This document shows positions 26,601-34,993 of a DNA stretch of 64,000 bases, piece by piece. Location: positions 2,232,001 to 2,296,000 of the forward strand of contig NZ_CP045529.1 of the NCBI RefSeq assembly GCF_009429125.1, in the 5' to 3' direction. The notes under the pieces are model-generated. The model worked only from the letters and a program-made list of their open reading frames with translations, ran no database searches and was not told the origin of the DNA. Each line of letters starts with the position of its first letter. Within the stretch, counting starts at the first letter, position 1. A program made the translations under genes and the position numbers. The DNA is from Luteimicrobium xylanilyticum (GTDB taxonomy: Bacteria; Actinomycetota; Actinomycetes; Actinomycetales; Cellulomonadaceae).

Positions 26601-28825
26601 ACCAGCCCGGTCTGCTCAAGGTTCGGGAGCGTCACGCGCCAACCACGCTTGAGGTCCTGCATGGCACGAAATCCGACCACGCGGCGCAGCGCGGCGTCGG
26701 CCTGGGACGTGTCGAAGCCGTCTGGGCTCTGCGCGTAGTGCTTCTTGGCCAGGTTCAGGTACCCCGGGAGCGTATTGCCCAGCTCCAATGGGTCCAGTCC
26801 GTCGTCCCCAGCGTTCTTCGCTGCCGCGTAGAGGGCAGCCCGGAGCTGCCCCACCAGGGCGAAGTCGTTGACGTGCCCGGCCTGCAGGCTGGCGTCCTGC
26901 CGGTTGTCGACGAACGTGAGCAACTTCCGGACCTGGTCGGGTAGGTCCTTCTCCGCGTCGAGCGACCGAATGATGCTCGTCGACAACACTGTCATCGCCG
27001 ACGAACGGCCCTCGACGTCGAGGGCGGCCACCTTGGAGATCTCGCTGGTGCGCGGCTGGTTGTACGACACGCCGCAACGCAGGCAGAACATGAGCCCGCC
27101 GGCGATCCACGAAGCCTGTACCCCCCTGGCCGGGGAACCGCCGGGCAGCGGGGTCGCGGTGCCGTCCGGTCCGACCAGGAACGGCCGCGGGACCCGGTCA
27201 CGACGCGCCTTGCGCACCCGAGTGCCCGAACCCGTCTCCTCGAGCCACGAGTCCGGGAGGCGGTCGATCGGGTCGGACGGCCAGGGATCGGTCGTGTCGA
27301 CGAACAGGTACCCGTCACGCTCGTCATCGCCGTTCGGCTCGAGTGCGATTCGAGTGCGGGCGGTGAATATGCCCTTCTTCGTGTCGTACCTGGCCATCAG
27401 ATACTCCTGGCCGCACTCGCGGCAGAACGCCAGCGGGTACAGCCGGCGCTCCGTCTCGGCGCCCGGCGCATAGATCTGGTAGTCGTGGACGATCTCGCGA
27501 TCGGACTCGGCCTCGGCAGTCACGTAGACCGAGGCTCCCTTCGAAATGAACTGGTGGAGTCGGAACGCGAACAGCGGGCGCCCGGTGCGTTTGTCCTGGG
27601 CGCGGGATCCCGCCAGGAGCGTCGCACGAATCGCCGTCTCGCATGTCTTAGGGTCGCGGGCCGTCACCCTGGCGAGGTCCCGCGCCACCCCTTCTACCGT
27701 GACCGGCGGTGTGCGCACGAGGATGCCGGTGCCCGGCTCGGCACTGAGCCCGAAGGCATCCTCGATCCAGGCTGCAAGCGCATCGTTGGCCAACCGTTCG
27801 TAGCCACCCGTCAGGGCGGGGTCGAACGCCTCCGCCTCACCGCGCGCATCAACCGCCGCCATCAGGTCAGCTCTTGCCTGGGCACGGTCGACCGTCGCCC
27901 GTTCGAGCGTCTCGGTGATCACTCGCTCCGGCACCACCTCGGACCCGAAGATGCGAGTGGCGACCTCGGCGACCTCCCTGCGCTGCTCAGCGACCGTCTC
28001 CGCCGTCGACATCGTGGCCGACGTACCGACGCACTGCAGTGCATCGCCGGCACCCGTTGCCTCCCGCACGCGACGGACCAGCATCGCCACGTCGGCACCT
28101 TGCCGACCCCGATACGTGTGCAACTCATCGAGCACGAGGAACTTCAGGCCCTGCGCAGCGGTGACCAAGCCATCGCGTTCCTTGGGGCGGACCAGCACGT
28201 ACTCCAGCATCACGTAGTTGGTCAGCAGGATGTCCGGAGGATTCGCCAGGATCGCAGCGCGCTCGTCGGGCGACTCCTGGCCCGTGTACCGCGCGAACGT
28301 CACCGGCTCGTTGCCCTCACCAAACCCGTCGCGCAGGAACTTGCTCAGCTCCTCTTGCTGGCTGTTGGCGAGGGCGTTCATCGGGTAGACGACGATCGCT
28401 TGGACACCACGACCCGAGCCGCGGCGCAGCACGTGATCCACGATCGGAACGATGTATGCCAACGATTTGCCCGACCCGGTGCCCGTCGTCAGAACGTACG
28501 AGTCGCCCTCGGTCGCCGCCTCGATCGCATCCTTCTGGTGCTGGTGGAACACGATCGGCTTCGGTGCCGGAGGCTTCATGTCCTTGCCTACCCGGAAGAT
28601 CTCCGCAGCTCCCGGGTGCAGCGTTCCCGCCGAGACGAGATCGTCGACCGAGCCACCGACTTGGAACGACGGGTTCAGCGACAGCCACGGGTCCGGCCAC
28701 TGCGCGCCGCCGGCTGTCTGTTCGGCCACCGACGCGCGGATGCGCGGGTCGAGGATCTCGACGAACCCCTCCGTGAACCGCCGATAGTCATCAATGAGGT
28801 TCCGGTGAACCTTGAACGCGTCCAA
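23639..28825 (-). CDS. DEAD/DEAH helicase with C-terminal DUF1998 (DrmA-DrmB-like fusion)
   Basis: 1728 residues. The N-terminal helicase half has LTTGTGSGKSLAY (about 108-120), VVYPMNALANSQ, LVLDELHTYRG (about 231), SATMS, and later LKLLYCSPTMELGVDI with YAQRSGRAGRSGQ. Zinc-like Cys pairs occur at CRECG, CLRCG and CENCG. The C-terminal DUF1998 part ends in CVAGCYRCLLTYGNQTDH (about 1573-1590). In DISARM the helicase (DrmA) and the DUF1998 protein (DrmB) are separate; a single chain of this size also resembles DruE of Druantia and DpdJ. TTG start at 28825 after GGGGAA. It is the first gene of the long minus-strand operon, divergent from the RelE-UvrD gene. Confidence 0.85.
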   Translation of the reverse strand: MDAFKVHRNLIDDYRRFTEGFVEILDPRIRASVAEQTAGGAQWPDPWLSLNPSFQVGGSVDDLVSAGTLHPGAAEIFRVGKDMKPPAPKPIVFHQHQKDAIEAATEGDSYVLTTGTGSGKSLAYIVPIVDHVLRRGSGRGVQAIVVYPMNALANSQQEELSKFLRDGFGEGNEPVTFARYTGQESPDERAAILANPPDILLTNYVMLEYVLVRPKERDGLVTAAQGLKFLVLDELHTYRGRQGADVAMLVRRVREATGAGDALQCVGTSATMSTAETVAEQRREVAEVATRIFGSEVVPERVITETLERATVDRAQARADLMAAVDARGEAEAFDPALTGGYERLANDALAAWIEDAFGLSAEPGTGILVRTPPVTVEGVARDLARVTARDPKTCETAIRATLLAGSRAQDKRTGRPLFAFRLHQFISKGASVYVTAEAESDREIVHDYQIYAPGAETERRLYPLAFCRECGQEYLMARYDTKKGIFTARTRIALEPNGDDERDGYLFVDTTDPWPSDPIDRLPDSWLEETGSGTRVRKARRDRVPRPFLVGPDGTATPLPGGSPARGVQASWIAGGLMFCLRCGVSYNQPRTSEISKVAALDVEGRSSAMTVLSTSIIRSLDAEKDLPDQVRKLLTFVDNRQDASLQAGHVNDFALVGQLRAALYAAAKNAGDDGLDPLELGNTLPGYLNLAKKHYAQSPDGFDTSQADAALRRVVGFRAMQDLKRGWRVTLPNLEQTGLVRVHYPIARRLCEAEDYWAGAHPLLRPLDSEQRYELVEVLLDEFRRVLALDTDVFSQENVERLQALSREHLTGIWAVGDRESIPYLGIATLLPQGQGSPRNALSLTAKGSYGRWLKSKVAPGMPLSDVETTDVLTSLVTLLAQNGMLTEARERDLHGYRLKVHQIRLFKSDGKHGAPDPVRRNHAPEQAPRVVPFFRDLYRDAGRQLAGLVAREHTAQVRAEIRQEREKQFRTGELKLLYCSPTMELGVDIASLNTVAMRNVPPTPANYAQRSGRAGRSGQPAVVVTYCASGNAHDSYYFARSDQMVAGRVLPPRLDLANEDLVRSHVHSIWLACTHATLGTSMKEVVDVGQPGYPLRPGLKASFSDSDFLSRALAAARVVLKPLEHELVESPWWSTGWLDDVIAMAPDEFDRACDRWRTLDQTVRQEMDTAYQQMTDVSLLKKDRQNAEMRQREASRQRDLLLNESDTFGQGDYYPYRYFASEGFLPGYSFPRLPLAAYVPGVRGAGATWLQRPRFLALREFGPNALVYHEGARYQVTRVNLPRDPHGDAVSTGNAGSVTLSSVRICLSCSYHHERQVGMDVCENCGAPLSEVLNNLMLMQTVVTQRRDRISADEEERQRLGFAMVTTYRFRPRGTAPASLYAQAVEAGVPVLDLRYGDAAELRVTNTGPRKRAPGTTPGFWIDTVKGKWLSDKRAAELDQPEADDDGESLLAEDVERKARVVPYVEDRRNIAVVRWSERVEDNEAVTLMYAIERGIEATYQLEDSELTSEILSDGGKQGRFLLVEASEGGAGVLRRLHADRDALSDVARKALEIIHVDPDTGIERADACVAGCYRCLLTYGNQTDHESIDRRLAVVTLRRLFRATTVADQVPDDRPLGDGVGPSPVEGRVRQTFAPYSGRAAELLELLGQRNLRLPTAVDEEVEGLVVDLYFRDQNTVVVFDVEGEDPLDTSPLVFGGTHVLQVPPDADLGKIIDDNPSTFGSDD

Positions 28826-29000
28826 TTTCCCCTGCCGTCCCAGCCAACCGGCCAGTGGTCGTCACCGGCGTCGTCTCACCACGAAAAGTACCAAGCCCGA
28901 CAGGCGTGAACGTCCACGAACCGCTGGGATCCGGGCGAATTCGCCCACACACCACCCGACGCGCCGGCGACGACACGGCCTCGTCGACGTCGGTCCCTTC

Positions 29001-29006
29001 TACGAT
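29001..29006 (+). promoter_or_regulatory. Leaderless-type -10 box for the RelE-UvrD gene
   Basis: TACGAT stands seven bases before the GTG at 29014. The 188-base region between the two divergent starts (28826-29013) must also hold the promoter of the minus-strand operon, which I cannot place. Confidence 0.4.
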
Positions 29007-29013
29007 CCTCGAT

Positions 29014-31251
29014 GTGGCGGAGATCATCTGGCAACGCGAAGCCCCGGGTCTGGACCCCGCTGTCCACGCGAAGGTCAGCGCGTTCCTCGGCAAGCTCCGC
29101 GAGGACGACACCGCGCCCGGTCTTCACATCGAGAAGATCAACGGCGCGGACCCGCTGATCCGTACCGGGCGCGTCAACCAGCAATGGCGTGCCCTGCTGG
29201 TCAGGGTCCAAGGCACCGACGGGCCACCGCACTACATCTACCTCGGCACCTACAACCACGACGAGGCGATCGCTCTCGCCAAGACCCATCGCGTCGAGAT
29301 CAACCAGACGAATGGGGTCGCGGAGCTCATCAAGGCGAGCCTGCAGGGCACGCCGCCGCAGCGGAAGACGCAAGCCAAGCCAGCCGCGAAGCCCAAGCCG
29401 GACGACATCAGTACCGCGTCGTGGTCGCGACTCGAGGTCCAAGGGATCACCGTCGAGGACCTCGTCGGGCTCGGCATGCGGCGATCGTTCGCCGAAGCCG
29501 CCTTCGCCACTACCGACGATGACGGCCTCCAAGAGTTGGCGGACACGGTCGACGGACTCTGGCAGGGATACGCGATGCTCGATCTCGCCTTCGGAGCGTC
29601 CCTCGACGCTGTCCGGGAGAGGTACAGCCTCGACTGGACGCCCAGCGCCGGCGCCCGGACCGAAGACGACCTCCTCAAGGCGCTTCGACACCCCGCTGCT
29701 CGGCTTGAATTCGCGTTCCTCGAGACCGATGAAGACTTTCAGGCTGCGATCGAAGCCCGCGACTTCGGTGCCTGGCGCACGTTCCTTCACCCCGAGCAGC
29801 GCGACTACGCAACCCGTCGCCGCTCTGGCTCGTTCCGCGTCACCGGCGGGGCAGGAACCGGCAAGACTGTCGTGCTGCTGCACCGGGCGCGACACCTGGC
29901 CCGACAAAACCCCGATGCACGGATCGTCCTCACCACCTACAACACGACGCTCGCCGACTCCCTGCGTGACAACTTGCTCCTGCTCGATTCAACGGTTCAG
30001 ATCGCCCCCGATCTCGGGACATCCGGCGTCTACGTCGCAGGCGTCGACGCCATCGCACGGCGGGTCCTGGCCAGCACCAATGCGCTTGGCCTACCGCTCC
30101 GTGATGCCGTCCAGACAGTTCTTGGTCCCCGCGGCACCAACATTCTGGGGATGACTGGCGACGAGACGTGGGTGCGCGCCGCGAAGAGCGCACCGACAGG
30201 GGCTCTGCCCGAAGGCCTCCTGACGCCCGCGTTCCTCGAGGCCGAGTACGCGACGAGTGTGCTGCCGCACCGCGTCCTCGATGCGAGGGGTTACGCCCGT
30301 GTTCCTCGCCGCGGACGAGGCGTGGCGCTCAACCGCGCCGAGAGGAACGATCTCTGGACGGTGGTCGAGGGATACCGATCATTCGCCTCGCTCGGCGGGA
30401 CGACGTCCTTCGAAGAGAAGGCTGCGGTCGCTGCCGCTGCGCTGGAGCTGGGGGCTTCGCGAGGCGGCAAGCAGGTAGCGGATCACGTGCTCGTCGACGA
30501 AGCCCAGGATCTCTCCCCTTCACGGCTCCTGCTCCTTCGCGCCCTTGTTGCGCCAGGACCTGACGACCTGTTCCTCGCCGAGGACGCCCAGCAGCGGATC
30601 TACGGCCAGAAGGTCGTCTTGGCGCACTACGGGATCAAGATCAGCGGGCGCTCACGCCGGCTCACGCTCAACTACCGCACAACCGCGGAGAACCTTGCGT
30701 TTGCCCTGCGTGTGCTCGACGGCGGCGACTTCGAAGACCTTGACGGGGACATTACCGAGAAGGCCGGCTACCGGTCCGCACGACGCGGGCCTACCCCCGA
30801 GCTCATCGAAGCATCGGGGAAGCTGGACGAATACGCACGAGCCGCGACCCGGCTCAAGCGGTGGATCGACGACGGTGACACACCGGACGAGCTCGGGGTG
30901 CTCGTCCGCAGCACCCGGGATGTGGACACACTGCTCGAAAGCATCCGGAGTTTCGGCGTACCTGTGCAGGCGGTTGCCAACCGGGAGAGACCGCCGGCGG
31001 CCAAGGTCGCTCTGATGACGATGCACCGCGCCAAGGGCATGGAGTTTCGACGGGTCATCATGCTCGGGATGGCTGCCGGGGCACGACCTTCATCAGCCGC
31101 GTTGCCCGAAGCTGATCAAGCCGATGCCATGCAACGGCAACGGTCGCTCATATACGTCGCCGCCACACGGGCGCGCGACGAACTCGTCGTGATGTGGAGT
31201 GGTCGTCGGAGCAGTCTGGTGCCTTCCGTCAAAGGCGAGCCGCCATCCTGA
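29014..31251 (+). CDS. UvrD/Rep-family helicase with an N-terminal RelE/ParE-like domain
   Basis: 745 residues from GTG 29014. Residues 1-100 (AEIIWQREAPGLDPAVHAKV, then GLHIEKINGADPLIRTGRVN and a YIYLGTYNHDEA strand) match the RelE/ParE toxin fold used as an N-terminal module in a class of UvrD-like helicases. The rest is a superfamily 1 helicase: Walker A TGGAGTGKTVVL (about 276), DHVLVDEAQDLS (about 492), the LTLNYRTT motif, MTMHRAKGMEF and a final YVAATRARDEL. An earlier open frame to 28855 has no similarity, and the -10 box supports 29014. It points away from the minus-strand operon and opens a cluster of three helicase genes. Confidence 0.82.
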   Translation: MAEIIWQREAPGLDPAVHAKVSAFLGKLREDDTAPGLHIEKINGADPLIRTGRVNQQWRALLVRVQGTDGPPHYIYLGTYNHDEAIALAKTHRVEINQTNGVAELIKASLQGTPPQRKTQAKPAAKPKPDDISTASWSRLEVQGITVEDLVGLGMRRSFAEAAFATTDDDGLQELADTVDGLWQGYAMLDLAFGASLDAVRERYSLDWTPSAGARTEDDLLKALRHPAARLEFAFLETDEDFQAAIEARDFGAWRTFLHPEQRDYATRRRSGSFRVTGGAGTGKTVVLLHRARHLARQNPDARIVLTTYNTTLADSLRDNLLLLDSTVQIAPDLGTSGVYVAGVDAIARRVLASTNALGLPLRDAVQTVLGPRGTNILGMTGDETWVRAAKSAPTGALPEGLLTPAFLEAEYATSVLPHRVLDARGYARVPRRGRGVALNRAERNDLWTVVEGYRSFASLGGTTSFEEKAAVAAAALELGASRGGKQVADHVLVDEAQDLSPSRLLLLRALVAPGPDDLFLAEDAQQRIYGQKVVLAHYGIKISGRSRRLTLNYRTTAENLAFALRVLDGGDFEDLDGDITEKAGYRSARRGPTPELIEASGKLDEYARAATRLKRWIDDGDTPDELGVLVRSTRDVDTLLESIRSFGVPVQAVANRERPPAAKVALMTMHRAKGMEFRRVIMLGMAAGARPSSAALPEADQADAMQRQRSLIYVAATRARDELVVMWSGRRSSLVPSVKGEPPS

Positions 31252-31532
31252 GAATCCGCGCACCAGCGGCCTTCCTCGCTCATGCGCGACGGTGTCGATC
31301 GCCGTCACCGACCAGTTCCCAGCGCGATGCGGGACGCTACCAAGCACCGCACGCTCTCCCCAGAGCGCTGTGGCTCACGGTCTTCCAGCGTTGGACCGTG
31401 ACCTAGGGCACGCGTGCCCTTGGCGGCCGACCCGAGCGCGAGCGCGCTGCTATTCTCCGGTCAGCCCGTTGACTTCTGTCTCGCCTCGTCGGGCAACGTG
31501 ACTGACTTGCCAGCCCGAGGAGCTCATCACAG

Positions 31533-34500
31533 ATGTCAGCTGCCGCACCGTTGTCCTTCGGGTATCACCCGGACAAAGAGAAGGTGGATGACGTCCTTGG
31601 CCGCGGGGGTTTCAGCCGCGCTCTCCTGCTTGACATGACTGTCCGCACGATCGTCGACCGAGTGACCGAGTGCCGCGTTCTGTGGGAATCAGGCGCCGAG
31701 CTTCCCGAGGGGCTCTACTGGTTCCAGGGTCTCGACGACGGGGGTCTTCTGTTGCAGGTCGGCTCCGGGCCGTTTCCCGGTGACGCCACGATCGTGGCCC
31801 TTGACGAGCTTTCGGATGACCACCCTCTCACTGTGGCGTGGAACTGGGCCGAGGACCTGTGGGCTAGGGCAACCCCGGTGCCGCGGCCGCGCTTCGCGCT
31901 GTACGAACCGGTCATCACCCATCCGGGTGGCATTGATGTCGTCGTCCGAGACAGAAGCTTCGGAAGCGGCGCCTGGTCGTACCAGGTCATCGTCGAAGGT
32001 GCGTCCCAGCGAGTCCTCGAAGATCAACTCCGCCCTCGGCCGGCGAGCGACGACCCGGAGACGTGGGTTCAGGCAGAGCCCGACCCGGCGGCTCGGTTCG
32101 GAGCGACACTCACACGTGCGAAGCTCGAGGGGAAATTCGCGAACACTTTGTTCTCGTTCCGCGCCACGCGGACGACGTTTCGCCCCTACCAGTTCAAGCC
32201 CGTGCTCAAGCTCCTCGAGACCGGCAAGGCACGCCTCCTCATCGCTGACGAGGTCGGCCTTGGAAAGACGATCGAAGCAGGCCTGATCTGGACCGAGCTC
32301 GAGGCGCGCCAGGAAGCGGACCGTGTCCTGATCGTGTGCCCTTCCAGCCTCCTCGGCAAGTGGCGTGAAGAGATGATGGACCGGTTCGAGTTCGATCTCA
32401 CCGAACTCGACAGCGGAAACCTCCAGACCTTCCTCGACCGACACCAGCAGAACCGCCTTCCGCGTCGGCACGCGTACATCTGCAGCCTCGAACGACTTCG
32501 CACGTGGGCCGGTCTCGCCGAACTCCGGGACGTGCCGCCGGCCTTCGACCTCGTCATCGTCGACGAAGCGCACGCGATGCGAAATGCCGACACCAGGAGC
32601 TACGCGCTGGGAACGGAGCTCGCAGAGTGGGCGGACAATCTCGTCTTCCTCACCGCGACACCGATCAACCTCCGGCAGGCCGACCTGCTGAACCTGCTGG
32701 AGCTGCTCGCACCCGAGGACTACGGCGAGATCGAGGACTTGATGAGCAGGCTCGAACCCAACCGCGTCATCAACGCTGTTGCGTCTCGACTCATCACCAA
32801 GGATGTCTGCGGGCGAGAGCTCCTAGCCGAGCTGGAGCAGCTGAAGGACTCACCACACGGACTGATCATCAGGAACCGTCCCGACTTCGCCCGCCTGACC
32901 GATGTACTCACGAAGGACGAGCTCGACCACACCGACATCGTGACTGCGAAGCGCTACCTCGCGGAGCTGAACACCCTCTCCACGGTAATCACCCGGACCA
33001 AGAAGGTCGAGGTCGACGAGAGGAAGGCCAAGCGCACCGAAGACCGCCGAGAGATCACATGGACAGTGCACGAGGAGGCTTTCTACTCGGAGTACGTCCG
33101 CTGGTGCGAAGACCGCGCTGACGCCATGGCCTCACCTCTGTACTTTGCGATGCAGATGCCTCTACGACTCGCGTCGGCATGCCTACCCATGGCGCGCCGC
33201 GCGGTCCTTGACCCGGAGGGCTTCGGAGACCTCACAGACGAAGACGGCGACACGAAGCCCGGGCGGCTGGCTCCGCACCGCGCCCTCATCGACGCAGCTG
33301 AAGCCCTCCCGGCTGGGGTCGACAGCAAATTCGATGTCCTGTCCGACGTCCTCGTCGAGCTGCATCGGAGCGGCCGCCAGGCACTTCTCTTCACGCACTC
33401 GCGCCCGACGCTCGCCTACCTCGCCAACAGGCTCGGCTCACGCTTCCGGATCGCGGTGCTGCACGGAGGGGTCGAGCGCCAAAAACGGCGTCAAGTGATG
33501 GCCGACTTCCGCACCGGCAACTACGACTTCGTTCTTGCCAACCGCGTCGCCAGCGAGGGCCTCGATTTCGAGTTTTGTTCCGCCGTCATCAACTACGACC
33601 TGCCATGGAACCCCATGGAGATCGAGCAGAGGATTGGCCGGATCGACCGCATCGGTCAGACCGAAGAGACCGTGCTGGTGGTCAACTTCATCAACGAGCG
33701 GACGATCGACGAACGGATCCTGACCCGCCTCCTGGACCGCATCGAGATCTTCGAGTCCTCGATCGGCGCGCTCGAGCCGATCATCTCGGAGGCGGCGCCC
33801 GCACTGCTGAAGCTTGGCTTCGACTTCCACCTCACACCCGCCCAGCGCGAGCAGAAAGTTCACGAAGCGCTCACTGCCCTCGAGGAACAGCGGGCCGGTC
33901 TCCGCGACGTCGCGGATGCCTCCAGCGCGCTCATGGTGAGCAACGATGTCGACGTCGCCGGACTGGAAGAAGACCTCGTGCGCACCGGGCGGTACATCGG
34001 CCAGCGTGAGCTCGCTCTCCTCCTTGACGACTGGGCACGGGTTGATGGGTCACTTCCCGTCGAGGTCGCGGCGGACGGTCTGACCATGACGCTCCGTGGC
34101 AACGCCACGATGGCCAGCCGCGTCTCGGCGCTCGCCCAGCGGCAACGTCGAACCGGCGCAGAAACAGGTGCGCTCGCTGCCGAACTGCGGTCCGAGCTTC
34201 CCGTCAGCCTCGTGATGGACCAGGAGTTTGCCAGAACCCATGGCGGCACACTCCTGACCGCGACAAGCCCGCTCGTGATGGCAGCCGTTGACGTGCCGGG
34301 CCACCGGCAGGCGCGGTTCGCAGCGCTCGGAATCCGCGCTCACTCCGAGTCGTCCCGTCCCGGCACCTACCTCGTCGTACTCGCTAAGGCCGTTTCCGGA
34401 TCCCGCGGCGGGGACGAGATCTGGGGTGAAGCGGTCGACATCGACGGGCGCCCGGGCGGCCAGGAGCCGGTCAACGACCTCCTTGCCGCTCTCGCCGAAG

Positions 34501-34877
34501 GCCGTCTCACCGATATCCCGTTCACTCGCCCTGACCGCCTCGGTGCGCTCGCCGAACGTGCACTGAACCGGCTCCAGGTGCGGCACGAGAGCGAGAGCAC
34601 GCGCCGGCGCGCCGAGTTCGACTCGTTGACCGCGGCGCGAGAGATCACGCTGCGGGAGCAGCATGAGCGGAAGATGGCGGCGATCCGGCGACGCCTGGTT
34701 ACGACCGTCAATCGTGGACGCAGTTCTCGTGGAATCGGCCTGTTCGAGTCCCAACTGCGACGGGCGCAGACGCGGTACGAGCAGCTCAATGCCGAACTGG
34801 CGCGTCGGGCCCTCCCGGAGCTCCGCGTCGAGCCCCTCGCCACCTGCATCGTCGAAATCGTCCCGGAGAGCCGTTGA
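31533..34877 (+). CDS. SNF2/RapA-like helicase
   Basis: 1114 residues. An N-terminal region of about 220 residues is unassigned. The helicase core has LLIADEVGLGKTIEAG (about 233-248), VLIVCPSSLLGKW, VIVDEAHAMRN (about 341), FLTATPINL, then the second lobe with LFTHSRPTLAYL, FVLANRVASEGLDF and IEQRIGRIDRIGQ. The C-terminal 350 residues are helical. It is most like HepA/RapA-type translocases used in defence islands. The ATG follows GAGGAGC. The 281 bases upstream contain no gene I can support. Confidence 0.85.
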   Translation: MSAAAPLSFGYHPDKEKVDDVLGRGGFSRALLLDMTVRTIVDRVTECRVLWESGAELPEGLYWFQGLDDGGLLLQVGSGPFPGDATIVALDELSDDHPLTVAWNWAEDLWARATPVPRPRFALYEPVITHPGGIDVVVRDRSFGSGAWSYQVIVEGASQRVLEDQLRPRPASDDPETWVQAEPDPAARFGATLTRAKLEGKFANTLFSFRATRTTFRPYQFKPVLKLLETGKARLLIADEVGLGKTIEAGLIWTELEARQEADRVLIVCPSSLLGKWREEMMDRFEFDLTELDSGNLQTFLDRHQQNRLPRRHAYICSLERLRTWAGLAELRDVPPAFDLVIVDEAHAMRNADTRSYALGTELAEWADNLVFLTATPINLRQADLLNLLELLAPEDYGEIEDLMSRLEPNRVINAVASRLITKDVCGRELLAELEQLKDSPHGLIIRNRPDFARLTDVLTKDELDHTDIVTAKRYLAELNTLSTVITRTKKVEVDERKAKRTEDRREITWTVHEEAFYSEYVRWCEDRADAMASPLYFAMQMPLRLASACLPMARRAVLDPEGFGDLTDEDGDTKPGRLAPHRALIDAAEALPAGVDSKFDVLSDVLVELHRSGRQALLFTHSRPTLAYLANRLGSRFRIAVLHGGVERQKRRQVMADFRTGNYDFVLANRVASEGLDFEFCSAVINYDLPWNPMEIEQRIGRIDRIGQTEETVLVVNFINERTIDERILTRLLDRIEIFESSIGALEPIISEAAPALLKLGFDFHLTPAQREQKVHEALTALEEQRAGLRDVADASSALMVSNDVDVAGLEEDLVRTGRYIGQRELALLLDDWARVDGSLPVEVAADGLTMTLRGNATMASRVSALAQRQRRTGAETGALAAELRSELPVSLVMDQEFARTHGGTLLTATSPLVMAAVDVPGHRQARFAALGIRAHSESSRPGTYLVVLAKAVSGSRGGDEIWGEAVDIDGRPGGQEPVNDLLAALAEGRLTDIPFTRPDRLGALAERALNRLQVRHESESTRRRAEFDSLTAAREITLREQHERKMAAIRRRLVTTVNRGRSSRGIGLFESQLRRAQTRYEQLNAELARRALPELRVEPLATCIVEIVPESR

Positions 34878-34993
34878 TTGCGGGGGCGATGTCAGTCCGG
34901 ATCTCTAGAGTAAGGAGGTAGCGCGGGCTCGCCCGAGTTCGCAAGGTCCGCCGGCAGCAGGTGGGCCGGCCGTGTCGTCACGCTGAGGATGCC

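Noticed and set aside
28855-29013. N-terminal extension of the RelE-UvrD gene
   Set aside because: No similarity in the added residues, and a -10 box at 29001 would be inside the gene; the RelE-like domain starts at 29014.
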